NCBI GenBank assembly: GCA_030524065.1
Contig: JAUNHF010000031.1
Coordinates: 1-11,358 of the forward strand
Length of the DNA: 11,358 nucleotides
Origin: Deinococcus sp.
GTDB taxonomy: Bacteria; Deinococcota; Deinococci; Deinococcales; Deinococcaceae
Direction: 5' to 3'
Part shown: piece by piece, positions 1-5,974 of the stretch
Layout of the letters: the number at the start of each line of letters is the position of its first letter
Numbering within the stretch: the first letter of the stretch is position 1
Made by a program: the position numbers and the translations under genes
Notes under the pieces: model-generated
Told to the model about the DNA's origin: nothing
The model's database searches: none
What the model saw: only the letters and a program-made list of their open reading frames with translations

Positions 1-1
1 T

Positions 2-298
2 ATCGTGTTCGTGGCCGACTCGGCCCCGGAGCGCCTGCGCGCTAACGCCGAGAGCATGCGCAACCTGCGCGAGAACCTGGCCGAACATGGCGTGGACATG
101 GCGACGCTGCCCATCGTGCTGCAAATCAACAAGCGCGACCTGCCCGGCGCCCTGCCGGTGGACGTCATCCGCTCGGTGGTGGACCCCCAGCGGAAACTGC
201 CGGTGATCGAGGCCGAAGCCATCAACGGCAAGGGCGTCTTCGAGTCGCTCAAGCTGGCGTCCAAGCTGGTGCTGGACCGTCTGTCCAAGACCGGCTGA
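2..298 (+). CDS. mglA: MglA-like small Ras-type GTPase, 3' part only
   Basis: This is the C-terminal part (about 98 residues) of a bacterial MglA-family small GTPase; the start lies outside the window. The visible part opens with IVFVADSA, matching the strand after the G3 region. It contains the guanine-specificity (G4) motif NKRD in LQINKRDLP and ends in an amphipathic helix ([15 protein letters not shown]). In the family, MglA is a cytoplasmic GTPase that sets cell polarity or motility and is switched off by the roadblock protein MglB, usually encoded next to it. No neighbour in this window shows that link. In non-gliding bacteria such as Deinococcus its role is uncertain. The P-loop and switch regions cannot be seen here, so catalytic competence cannot be judged. 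The gene ends at a strong hairpin shared with the convergent sodC gene. Confidence 0.88.
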   Translation: MVFVADSAPERLRANAESMRNLRENLAEHGVDMATLPIVLQINKRDLPGALPVDVIRSVVDPQRKLPVIEAEAINGKGVFESLKLASKLVLDRLSKTG

Positions 299-329
299 AG
301 CCATGCCCGGCTGCTGGCCGAGTAGCAAG

Positions 330-372
330 AAAGAGAGTGGGGAGCCTTAGCTTGAGGCTCCCCACTCTCTTT
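330..372. terminator. Bidirectional hairpin terminator between mglA and sodC
   Basis: A perfect 17-bp inverted repeat (330-346 with 356-372) encloses a 9-nt loop. The ends of the stem are AAAGAGAG on one side and CTCTCTTT on the other, so each strand has a short pyrimidine/T-rich exit. It sits between the stop codons of two convergent genes and most likely terminates both. There is no long T-run, so part of the effect may be to protect RNA 3' ends. Confidence 0.85.
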
Positions 373-395
373 ACCTTTCCAGGCAGGCGTTGGCC

Positions 396-1166
396 TTATA
401 GGCTTTGGATCACGCCGCACAGCACCCGTGCGCCCGAATTGCCGGCCGGATCGGTCTGGTAATCGTCGGTATCGGCATGGACGATCAGCGAACGGCCCAC
501 AATGCTGCTTTCGCCCTGCAAGCTGAACTTGCGGGTGGTGAACTCGGCCACGCCGCGGCCATCTGCACCGACCTCCAGCATGGGAAGGTCGCCGGCGTGG
601 GCCTGGGTGGCCGGCACGTCGGGGGCAGCGTGGTTGCCGGTGGCGGCCGGGTCGAAGTGGCCCTCGGCCGCCCCAAAGACGGTGGTTTTGCCGTCGGCCA
701 CCTTGTCGCTGCACTGGCCCACGGTATGCACATGCATGCCATGTTGACCGGGGGTGAGGCCCGTGGCCTGCACGCTGACCAGCAGCTCGTCGCCGGCCAG
801 CTGGGTCAGGGCCACTTCACCCTTTACCGCTCCGCTGGCGTCGCGCAGCGTGGCCGCCGCAGCGCTGCTCAGAGTAGAGCCGCTCACGGCCAGGGCTGGG
901 GCTGAGGTGGTGACCGTGCCGGACTGGGGCTGGGTCGTGGACGACGCAGTTCTTAGGGGAAGGGCCGGCACCGTGATGGGGGAGAGTGCCGGAGCCGCAA
1001 CGCTGCCAGTCGCTACCATGCTGCTAGGCGCTACCGTACTCACGGGCGAAGCAGTCACCACTGGCGCGGAGGCCGGGACGTAACCGCCGCCAGCAGCGGC
1101 CAGACCGCTCAGAGCAAGGGCGGTCAGGGGCAGGGTCAGCAGGGCAAAGGTGCGGGTACGGTTCAT
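396..1166 (-). CDS. sodC: Secreted Cu/Zn superoxide dismutase (SodC)
   Basis: Converts superoxide to oxygen and hydrogen peroxide outside the cytoplasm. The 256-residue precursor has a signal peptide (about 1-25, hydrophobic, ending LAAA before GGGYV). A Ser/Thr/Pro/Ala/Val-rich low-complexity spacer follows (about 30-100), then the SOD domain (about 103-256). The metal ligands are all present. H145, H147, H170 and H230 match the copper site; H170, H179, H190 and D193 match the zinc site, with H170 bridging. R247 matches the active-site arginine, and C152 and C250 the structural disulfide. The start is supported by GGAGGT five bases upstream of the ATG. The long spacer is unusual for the family and suggests display away from the membrane or in the wall. 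The gene stands alone, separated from the upstream operon by a terminator. It is a paralogue of the SOD domain in the next gene upstream. Confidence 0.93.
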   Translation of the reverse strand: MNRTRTFALLTLPLTALALSGLAAAGGGYVPASAPVVTASPVSTVAPSSMVATGSVAAPALSPITVPALPLRTASSTTQPQSGTVTTSAPALAVSGSTLSSAAAATLRDASGAVKGEVALTQLAGDELLVSVQATGLTPGQHGMHVHTVGQCSDKVADGKTTVFGAAEGHFDPAATGNHAAPDVPATQAHAGDLPMLEVGADGRGVAEFTTRKFSLQGESSIVGRSLIVHADTDDYQTDPAGNSGARVLCGVIQSL

Positions 1167-1171
1167 GGTGG

Positions 1172-1177
1172 ACCTCC
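1172..1177 (-). promoter_or_regulatory. Ribosome binding site of sodC
   Basis: GGAGGT on the minus strand, five bases before the ATG at 1166. It fixes the start just before the signal peptide and excludes starts farther upstream. Confidence 0.8.
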
Positions 1178-1320
1178 AGGCATGGGTGAGCAGGCGGTTG
1201 GGAAAAACGGCGCCGCGCAGGGCCGAAGAGTGGTCCGTGCGGCAACTCTGAACAGTGAGGTAAAGACAGTATGGCCGCCGCCCCCGGCACCGTCTAGCAG
1301 GTGAAAATTGTGTTCCCGCT

Positions 1321-1353
1321 CAGCAAGTTCGCAGCAAACACTCAGCAAGTCAG
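1321..1353. repeat. Three tandem 11-bp direct repeats upstream of sodC
   Basis: Three copies in a row begin at 1321, 1332 and 1343, each starting CAGCAA (TTGCTG on the minus strand). Copies one and three share CAGCAAGT. The 11-bp period is about one helical turn, so all copies face the same side of the DNA, as in operators bound by several copies of a regulator. The array lies 155-190 bp upstream of the sodC start codon and just after the terminator of the upstream operon. A regulatory role is inference. The rest of the 1167-1459 gap holds that terminator and no gene; I see no convincing sodC promoter hexamers. Confidence 0.5.
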
Positions 1354-1372
1354 GGTGTCCCGGCGTCCGCCC

Positions 1373-1405
1373 AAAAAAGTTGCCCAGCCGGTCAGGGCGG
1401 GCAAC
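1373..1405 (-). terminator. Rho-independent terminator of the dehydrogenase/SodC-lactonase operon
   Basis: On the minus strand GTTGCCC (1405-1399) pairs with GGGCAAC (1385-1379) and is followed directly by six T (1378-1373). The 13-nt loop can extend the stem with a GCC/GGC pairing. It lies about 55 bp after the stop codon at 1460 and is a textbook intrinsic terminator. It makes sodC (396-1166) a separate transcription unit. Confidence 0.88.
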
Positions 1406-1459
1406 AGTTTGCTCAGGGCAGTGGCTGGCGGCTCCGCACAGGAGCGCCAGTCGGCTGTA

Positions 1460-2881
1460 TCAGAAGGCGCCGAAGCGGGTCAGGCGGAAGGGAGTTTCGG
1501 GCGTGCCGCCTTCCCGCCGGTCCAGCTGGGCCTGGGTGACCACCAGGTCGCTGCCGACCAGGGCCAGGGTGGCGGGGAAGCGTAGCCCTGCCAGCGGCTC
1601 CTCGGCCGCCACTTGCCCGGACGTCCAGCCTGCGCTGAGGCGCACCCGGCTGATCAGCTGGTCGCGGTTGCGGGCCACGTACAGGTCCTGGCCGCGCAGC
1701 ACCAAGCCGTCGGCGTTGTTCAGGCCGGTCATCACGCGGGTCACAGCTTTGGTCCGCAGGTCCACGCGCCACAGGTCGCCAGTGTTGCTCTGGGCAATCA
1801 GGAGGGCGCGGCCGTCCGGCGTCGCCACGATGCCGTTGAGGTTGTCGCCCTCACCGTAACGAATGGGGGTCTGGGCCAGGTTCAGCCAGGCGCTCAGCCG
1901 CAGGTCGGGCGAGACGCGGTAGATGACCGGGCGGCGGCTGTCGGTCACGTAGACGCTGCCGTCTGGAGCCAGCGCCAGGTCGTTGATAAAGGCCGCCGGG
2001 CTCTTGGGCGTCTCCAGCACTTTGAGCGTCACGCCGTAGCGGTCCAGCACGCTGACGGTGCCCTCGGCGCCGCCGGCAATCCACAGCCGGCCCTGGCTGT
2101 CTACCTTCAGGCCCAGCGCGGCGCGCCGGCCCAGGGCGCCACCCCGGCTGTACAGGCTGGTCTGGCCGCTCTCAGCGTTCACGGCGTAGATGTCGCCGGT
2201 CTGGGCGCTGCCGGTAAACAGCAGACCCCGCGCTGCGTCATAGGTCACGCCTTCGGGGAAGGTCTGCCAGCCGGGCAGCGGGTAGTCGCGCACGCTCAGG
2301 CCCTGGCGCTGCACCGTGCCGCACAGCACGCGCCCGCCCGACTTGCCAGCGGGGTCGGAGGCGTAGTCGTCGGCGTTTGCGTGGATCACGATGGTGCGGT
2401 TCAGGATGCCGTTTGTGCCCCTGAGGCTGATTTTGTCGGTCACGAAGCTGGCCCTCCCGGTGCCGTCCGCGCCCACCTGCACCATCGGCAGGTCGCCGCC
2501 GTGGCCCAGTTCATTGGGTGCCGCAGGCTTGTCGTGGTTATGGCTCATGGCCGGGTCGAAGTGGGGGCCAGCTCCGCCGAACGGCACCACTGCATTTGTG
2601 GCTGCGTCCACGCCGGGGGCGCAGGCGCTGAACTCGTGAATGTGCATGCCGTGTTGGCCGGGTGTCAGGCCACTGGCCCTGACCAGCATCTTCACGCCGT
2701 CACCGGCCTGCTCAAACCGCACTTCGCCGGCGGGCTGGCCGTCTGGCGTGATCAGCGCGGCGCGGGCGCCCAGGGGAGCAGGAGTAGCGGCCGTAGGGGC
2801 AGGCTGCGCGGCCAGCACCGGGGCAAAGCCTCCGGCAGCCGCCAGACCCAGAGTCAGCAGAGCGGTAATGTTCCGGCGCAT
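1460..2881 (-). CDS. Secreted Cu/Zn-SOD fused to SMP-30/gluconolactonase-type beta-propeller
   Basis: A 473-residue secreted two-domain protein. A signal peptide (about 1-25, VLAA before QPAP) and short Ala/Pro linker lead to a complete SodC domain (about 38-191). This has Cu/Zn ligands H80, H82, H107, H116, H127, D130 and H167, the arginine R184, and cysteines C87 and C187. Residues 198-473 form an NHL/SMP-30-like beta-propeller. The SMP-30/gluconolactonase site residues seem kept: E210 in FPEGV, N300 in FIND, N349 in NLNG and D391 in NADGL. Those positions bind the divalent metal and substrate in known lactonases. Predicted roles are superoxide dismutation plus lactone hydrolysis, outside the cytoplasm. 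The start codon directly follows the stop of the PQQ dehydrogenase gene, with GGGAGG eight bases upstream, so translation is probably coupled. The SOD call is very firm; the lactonase activity is inferred, since propellers of this type can also be non-enzymatic. Confidence 0.9.
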   Translation of the reverse strand: MRRNITALLTLGLAAAGGFAPVLAAQPAPTAATPAPLGARAALITPDGQPAGEVRFEQAGDGVKMLVRASGLTPGQHGMHIHEFSACAPGVDAATNAVVPFGGAGPHFDPAMSHNHDKPAAPNELGHGGDLPMVQVGADGTGRASFVTDKISLRGTNGILNRTIVIHANADDYASDPAGKSGGRVLCGTVQRQGLSVRDYPLPGWQTFPEGVTYDAARGLLFTGSAQTGDIYAVNAESGQTSLYSRGGALGRRAALGLKVDSQGRLWIAGGAEGTVSVLDRYGVTLKVLETPKSPAAFINDLALAPDGSVYVTDSRRPVIYRVSPDLRLSAWLNLAQTPIRYGEGDNLNGIVATPDGRALLIAQSNTGDLWRVDLRTKAVTRVMTGLNNADGLVLRGQDLYVARNRDQLISRVRLSAGWTSGQVAAEEPLAGLRFPATLALVGSDLVVTQAQLDRREGGTPETPFRLTRFGAF

Positions 2882-4132
2882 TTACTTGCCTCCCGTGTAC
2901 TGCACGCGGTAAATCACGCCGCTCTGGTCGTCGGTAAACAGCAGACTGCCGTCGGTGTAGGTGGCAATGCCAGCCACGCGGCCAAACTGCTTCCAGGTGC
3001 CGTCCTCCTCAAACACGAAGCCGGTCACAAACGGCTGGATGCCGGTGGGCCGGTTCTGCCCATCAAACACTGCCCGCACGATTTCGTAGCCGCTCGGCTC
3101 CGAACGGTTCCATGACCCGCGCATGGCGGCGAAGGCGTCGCCCCGGTATTCGGCCGGGAACTGGCTTCCCCGGTAAAACTCCATGCCGATGGCCGCCGCG
3201 TGGGCGTCATAGTTCAGCTCACTGCTGGCGGTCTGGGCGCAGTAGTCCTGCTTGGCGATCAGGCCCGGAATCTGGCTGGAGTTGGTGTAGGGGTCAGGAT
3301 TGCGGTCGCCGTAGCAAAAAGGCCAGCCGTAGTTCTTGCCGCGCTCAATCCGGTTCAGTTCCTCGGGGGGGATGTTGTCGCCGTGCCAATCGGCTCCCTG
3401 GTCAAAGCCGTACAGCTGCCCGGTGCCGGGTTGGAAGTCGAACCCGATGGTGTGGCGCAGGCCGCTGGCGTACACTTCGCGCCACTGTCCGTCCGGGCGA
3501 ATACGCAAAATGGTGGCTTCTTCGGGGTTCTGGGTAGGAGCGTCGTTGTTGGTGGAACCGAACGAGGCGTAGAGATAGCCGTCCGGGCCCCAGCGCAGGC
3601 CACGGGCGGGGTGCTGCCCGGCGTCGGGGAAGCCGTCGGCAAATACGCGCGGCGTGCTGAGGCTGCCGCCTGCCAGCAAGTCCATGACCCACACGGTCTT
3701 CTCGCCCACCGCGTACAGCTTGCCGCCTCTCACATCCAGGCCGTGAACCAGCTTCAGGTTTTTTGCCACCTGACGGCGCTCCAGGCGGCTGAACTGGCCG
3801 TCACCGTCGCGGTCTTTGAGGTACCAGATGTCACCCTGCTGGCGGCGGGTCAGGTAGATGCCGCCGTCAGGCATCACGTGCATCATGCGGGCGTTGCCCA
3901 GCCCGGTCGCCATCACGCTGATCTCAAAGCCGGCGGGTACTTTCAGGCGCCTGAGATGGTCGCGGCCAAAGCCCAGGGCCACCGGCTCGAAGCGGGTGGC
4001 CGTCACGGTGGCGGCGGGTTCGGGGGCGGGAAGGGGGCGGGGCTGCGGCACGCCTGTCTGGGCAGACGCAGTATTGAGCAGGGCAGTGCTGGACAGCGCC
4101 AGCAGAGCGCCCAGGGTCAAGAATTTATTCAT
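2882..4132 (-). CDS. Secreted PQQ-dependent aldose/sorbosone-type dehydrogenase
   Basis: A 416-residue protein of the soluble glucose/sorbosone dehydrogenase family (COG2133 type), a beta-propeller that oxidises sugars to lactones using pyrroloquinoline quinone. A signal peptide (about 1-24, TASA before QTG) and a Pro-rich linker come before the propeller (about 47-412). Family marks include LVHGLDV with H130, matching the general-base histidine, and GLRHTIGFDF (R226/H227), matching the PQQ-contacting arginine segment. Others are RGLRWGPDGYLY near 177-188 and the DQGADWHGDN/NYGWP block near 244-271. C273 and C298 could form a disulfide. Residues 107-118 form an EF-hand-like calcium loop (DxDxDG with E at position 12). 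The start at 4132 is chosen for GGAGGA five bases upstream; an in-frame ATG at 4192 would spoil the signal peptide. It is first in the operon, upstream of the SOD-propeller gene. Substrate is unknown, and no PQQ synthesis genes are visible here. Confidence 0.87.
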   Translation of the reverse strand: MNKFLTLGALLALSSTALLNTASAQTGVPQPRPLPAPEPAATVTATRFEPVALGFGRDHLRRLKVPAGFEISVMATGLGNARMMHVMPDGGIYLTRRQQGDIWYLKDRDGDGQFSRLERRQVAKNLKLVHGLDVRGGKLYAVGEKTVWVMDLLAGGSLSTPRVFADGFPDAGQHPARGLRWGPDGYLYASFGSTNNDAPTQNPEEATILRIRPDGQWREVYASGLRHTIGFDFQPGTGQLYGFDQGADWHGDNIPPEELNRIERGKNYGWPFCYGDRNPDPYTNSSQIPGLIAKQDYCAQTASSELNYDAHAAAIGMEFYRGSQFPAEYRGDAFAAMRGSWNRSEPSGYEIVRAVFDGQNRPTGIQPFVTGFVFEEDGTWKQFGRVAGIATYTDGSLLFTDDQSGVIYRVQYTGGK

Positions 4133-4137
4133 GGAAG

Positions 4138-4143
4138 TCCTCC
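4138..4143 (-). promoter_or_regulatory. Ribosome binding site that sets the dehydrogenase start
   Basis: GGAGGA on the minus strand, five bases before the ATG at 4132. It supports this start rather than the in-frame ATG 60 bases upstream, and places the signal peptide at the N-terminus. No clear promoter hexamers are recognisable in the gap back to mqnD. Confidence 0.75.
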
Positions 4144-4217
4144 GGCCCCCACTATTGCCCTGGGGGCCGCCGGGCCGAAGCGGAAAAGCCACTTTCTGAG
4201 AAACGTGGCAGGGAGAG

Positions 4218-4241
4218 TTAAAGCCGGCGTCTTCTGCCGGT
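4218..4241 (-). terminator. Possible weak terminator after mqnD
   Basis: On the minus strand CCGGC and GCCGG (4240-4236 with 4228-4224) flank a 7-nt loop, followed by CTTTAA. The stem is only five to six pairs and the T-run is short. It lies about 20 bp after the mqnD stop, where a terminator would be expected if the dehydrogenase operon has its own promoter. Read-through from mqnD cannot be excluded. Confidence 0.4.
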
Positions 4242-4263
4242 CGGCTGGCGCTCTGGCCTTTGC

Positions 4264-5169
4264 TCAGCGCGGCACGAACAGCGGCTGTTCGCTGGCTTCC
4301 AGGGCCCCCACCTTCACGGCCCGGCGGTGCAGTTCGCGCACGGCCTGCTCGCCCGCCTCGCCCACGTCCTCGCTGAACTCGTTCACGTACAGGTCAATAT
4401 GGGCCTGCATCACCGCGTCGTCCATTTCCAGTGCGTGCTGGCGAATGTATCCCTTGGCCTCTTCCGGGTGCGCCTGGGCATAGGCGATGGACTCGCGCAC
4501 GGCCCGCTGCACCGCCTGCTGCATGTCCAGCGGCAGGTCGCGGCGCACCAGAATGGCGCCCAGCGGGAGCGGCAAGCCGGTTTCGCCGTCCCACCACTCG
4601 CCCATGTCGCGCACCCGCACCAGCCCATGCTGCGGATAGGTAAAGCGCGACTCGTGGATGATCAGTCCGGCGTCCAGTGGCTCGCCGCCGTACTCGCCGC
4701 GCTCTACGGCGGGCATCACTTCATCAAAGCGCATGTGTACAGGAATGGCGCCCGGCCAGGCCAGCCGCAGCAGCAGCTCGGCGGTGGTCAGGCGGCCCGG
4801 CGAGGCCACCCGCCGCCCGTTCAGGTCACCCAGCGGCTCACGCGCCACCACCAGCGGTCCAACACCCCGCCCCAGTGCCCCGCCCGAGCGCAGCGCCACG
4901 TAGCGGTCCATCACCCCAAAATAGGCCCGGTAGCTGATCTTGGTCAGCGGCAGCCGGCCGGCGGCGGCCCAGTCGTTGAGCGTCTGTACGTCGGACAGCA
5001 CCTCACGGATGGGCGCCGGCGTGGCAATCCGCCCCGCTTGCAGCGCATAAAAGATAAAGGTGTCATTCGGACAAAAGGAGTAGCCCAGCTCCAGTGGGGC
5101 CAGTGGGGAAGGCGCGGGCGTGGTGCCATGTCGCGCAGCTTGGTCCGGGGCAGCGGGGTCGGTCAGCAT
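4264..5169 (-). CDS. mqnD: 1,4-dihydroxy-6-naphthoate synthase, futalosine menaquinone pathway
   Basis: MqnD converts cyclic dehypoxanthinyl futalosine to 1,4-dihydroxy-6-naphthoate in the futalosine route to menaquinone, the respiratory quinone, in the cytoplasm. The 301-residue protein has the periplasmic-binding-protein-like fold of the MqnA/MqnD group. Typical marks are LELGYSFCPNDTFIFYAL near residues 26-43, the LTKISY segment, LDAGLIIHESRFTY in the middle, and a C-terminal helical part with HALEMDD and HIDLYVNEF. The chosen start gives a short N-terminal tail before the conserved part. An upstream in-frame ATG at 5238 is possible but adds unconserved sequence. There is no Shine-Dalgarno sequence; TACCCT lies six bases before the ATG, which suggests a leaderless message. 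It is transcribed divergently from the CAP lipoprotein gene. The other mqn genes are not in the window. Confidence 0.92.
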   Translation of the reverse strand: MLTDPAAPDQAARHGTTPAPSPLAPLELGYSFCPNDTFIFYALQAGRIATPAPIREVLSDVQTLNDWAAAGRLPLTKISYRAYFGVMDRYVALRSGGALGRGVGPLVVAREPLGDLNGRRVASPGRLTTAELLLRLAWPGAIPVHMRFDEVMPAVERGEYGGEPLDAGLIIHESRFTYPQHGLVRVRDMGEWWDGETGLPLPLGAILVRRDLPLDMQQAVQRAVRESIAYAQAHPEEAKGYIRQHALEMDDAVMQAHIDLYVNEFSEDVGEAGEQAVRELHRRAVKVGALEASEQPLFVPR

Positions 5170-5175
5170 CTTTGT

Positions 5176-5181
5176 AGGGTA
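5176..5181 (-). promoter_or_regulatory. Putative -10 element of a leaderless mqnD message
   Basis: TACCCT (TANNNT class) ends six bases before the mqnD ATG, and no Shine-Dalgarno sequence is present. No good -35 hexamer is seen at 16-18 bp (the region reads TTTTCT/CATTTT), so this is tentative. The 179-bp divergent gap 5170-5348 otherwise holds the promoter of the lipoprotein gene and no gene. Confidence 0.4.
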
Positions 5182-5311
5182 GTGGACCGGCCGGAAAGAA
5201 AATGCGTGGGCGGCCCCGCTCCCCGCTGGTCTGTGCACACTTCGGCGCCTCCTCTGCCTGGGACATCCTCCCCGGCGGCGGACTTAATCACCCGTCAGCC
5301 TGGCCGGCAGG

Positions 5312-5342
5312 TTGAAAGCTGTGAGAGCAGCGGCCCTAGGCT
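5312..5342 (+). promoter_or_regulatory. Putative promoter of the CAP-domain lipoprotein gene
   Basis: TTGAAA (5312-5317) and TAGGCT (5337-5342) are separated by 19 bp, slightly long. The -10-like hexamer is six bases from the ATG at 5349, the same spacing as at mqnD. No Shine-Dalgarno sequence is seen, so a leaderless transcript is likely. Confidence 0.45.
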
Positions 5343-5348
5343 GCGCTC

Positions 5349-5963
5349 ATGCTCACCTCGCCCGCTGTGCGCCCCGGCCTGCCTACCTTGCTGCTTTTGT
5401 CTGTCCTGCTCTCTGCCTGTGGCGGTACTCCGGCTCCCGCAGCGCCGGCCCATACCGACCCGGCCCCCCCGCAGGCCCCGCTGAGCAGCTATGTCTGGTA
5501 TCCCGGCGCAGACCGCGCCGCCAGCGCCGAGGAGCTGGAAGTGCTGCGCCTGACCAACCAGATTCGTGCCCAGGGCGCTGCCTGCGGGGCCAGCGCAACG
5601 CAGCCGGCCACCACCTATCCCGCGGCGCCGGCCCTGGCCTGGAACGACCGGCTGGCGCACGCGGCCCGCAACCACGCGCAGGACATGGCCGTTCGTAACT
5701 ATTTTGGGCACGTGACCCCCGAGGGCGTGCGCGCCGCCGACCGCGTGACCCTGGCCGGCTACACCTGGCGCACTGCGGGTGAGAACATTGCCGTGGGCTA
5801 CCCTGACCCCGCTGCCGTTGTGGACGGCTGGCTCAAAAGCCCCGGCCACTGCCACAACCTGATGAAAGCCGACTACCGCGACCTGGGCGTGGGTTTTTTC
5901 CGGGACAGCGACCCCAGCGACAAGTACAGCACCTACTGGGGCCAGTCGTTCGGCGCGCAGTAA
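5349..5963 (+). CDS. CAP/SCP-domain lipoprotein (YkwD-like)
   Basis: A 204-residue envelope lipoprotein. Residues 1-23 form a lipoprotein signal peptide with the lipobox LLSAC; C24 would be lipidated. An Ala/Pro-rich linker (about 27-45) precedes a CAP (cysteine-rich secretory/PR-1) domain (about 58-203). CAP features are LRLTNQIR at the start, RNHAQDM, the cavity histidine H121 in FGHVTPEG, E145 in GENIAVGY, H167 in SPGHC, and the final YWGQSFG. Bacterial CAP domains such as YkwD are secreted, with poorly known function; binding of lipids or peptidoglycan-related roles have been suggested. C79 and C168 could form a disulfide. The stop is only 11 bp from the stop of the convergent vanW gene, with no T-rich terminator between them. 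Function beyond the domain is unknown. Confidence 0.88.
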   Translation: MLTSPAVRPGLPTLLLLSVLLSACGGTPAPAAPAHTDPAPPQAPLSSYVWYPGADRAASAEELEVLRLTNQIRAQGAACGASATQPATTYPAAPALAWNDRLAHAARNHAQDMAVRNYFGHVTPEGVRAADRVTLAGYTWRTAGENIAVGYPDPAAVVDGWLKSPGHCHNLMKADYRDLGVGFFRDSDPSDKYSTYWGQSFGAQ

Positions 5964-5974
5964 GCCGCCCTGCG

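Noticed and set aside
1613..3115. Long + strand open frame (500 codons) opposite the SOD-propeller gene
   Set aside because: It is antisense to a gene with clear domains. Its product is a His/Val/Gln/Ala-rich string with no domain, typical of a GC-rich antisense frame.
4189..4208. Imperfect inverted repeat upstream of the PQQ dehydrogenase, considered as an operator such as the Deinococcus radiation/desiccation response motif
   Set aside because: It has one bulged base and does not match the remembered 17-bp radiation-response palindrome; chance is a sufficient explanation.
3200..4483. Long + strand open frame (427 codons) opposite the PQQ dehydrogenase and mqnD
   Set aside because: It crosses two real genes on the other strand and an intergenic gap, and has no recognisable motif.
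4327..5484. Long + strand open frame (385 codons) opposite mqnD
   Set aside because: It is antisense to mqnD, then out of frame with the CAP lipoprotein start; the composition is that of a shadow frame.
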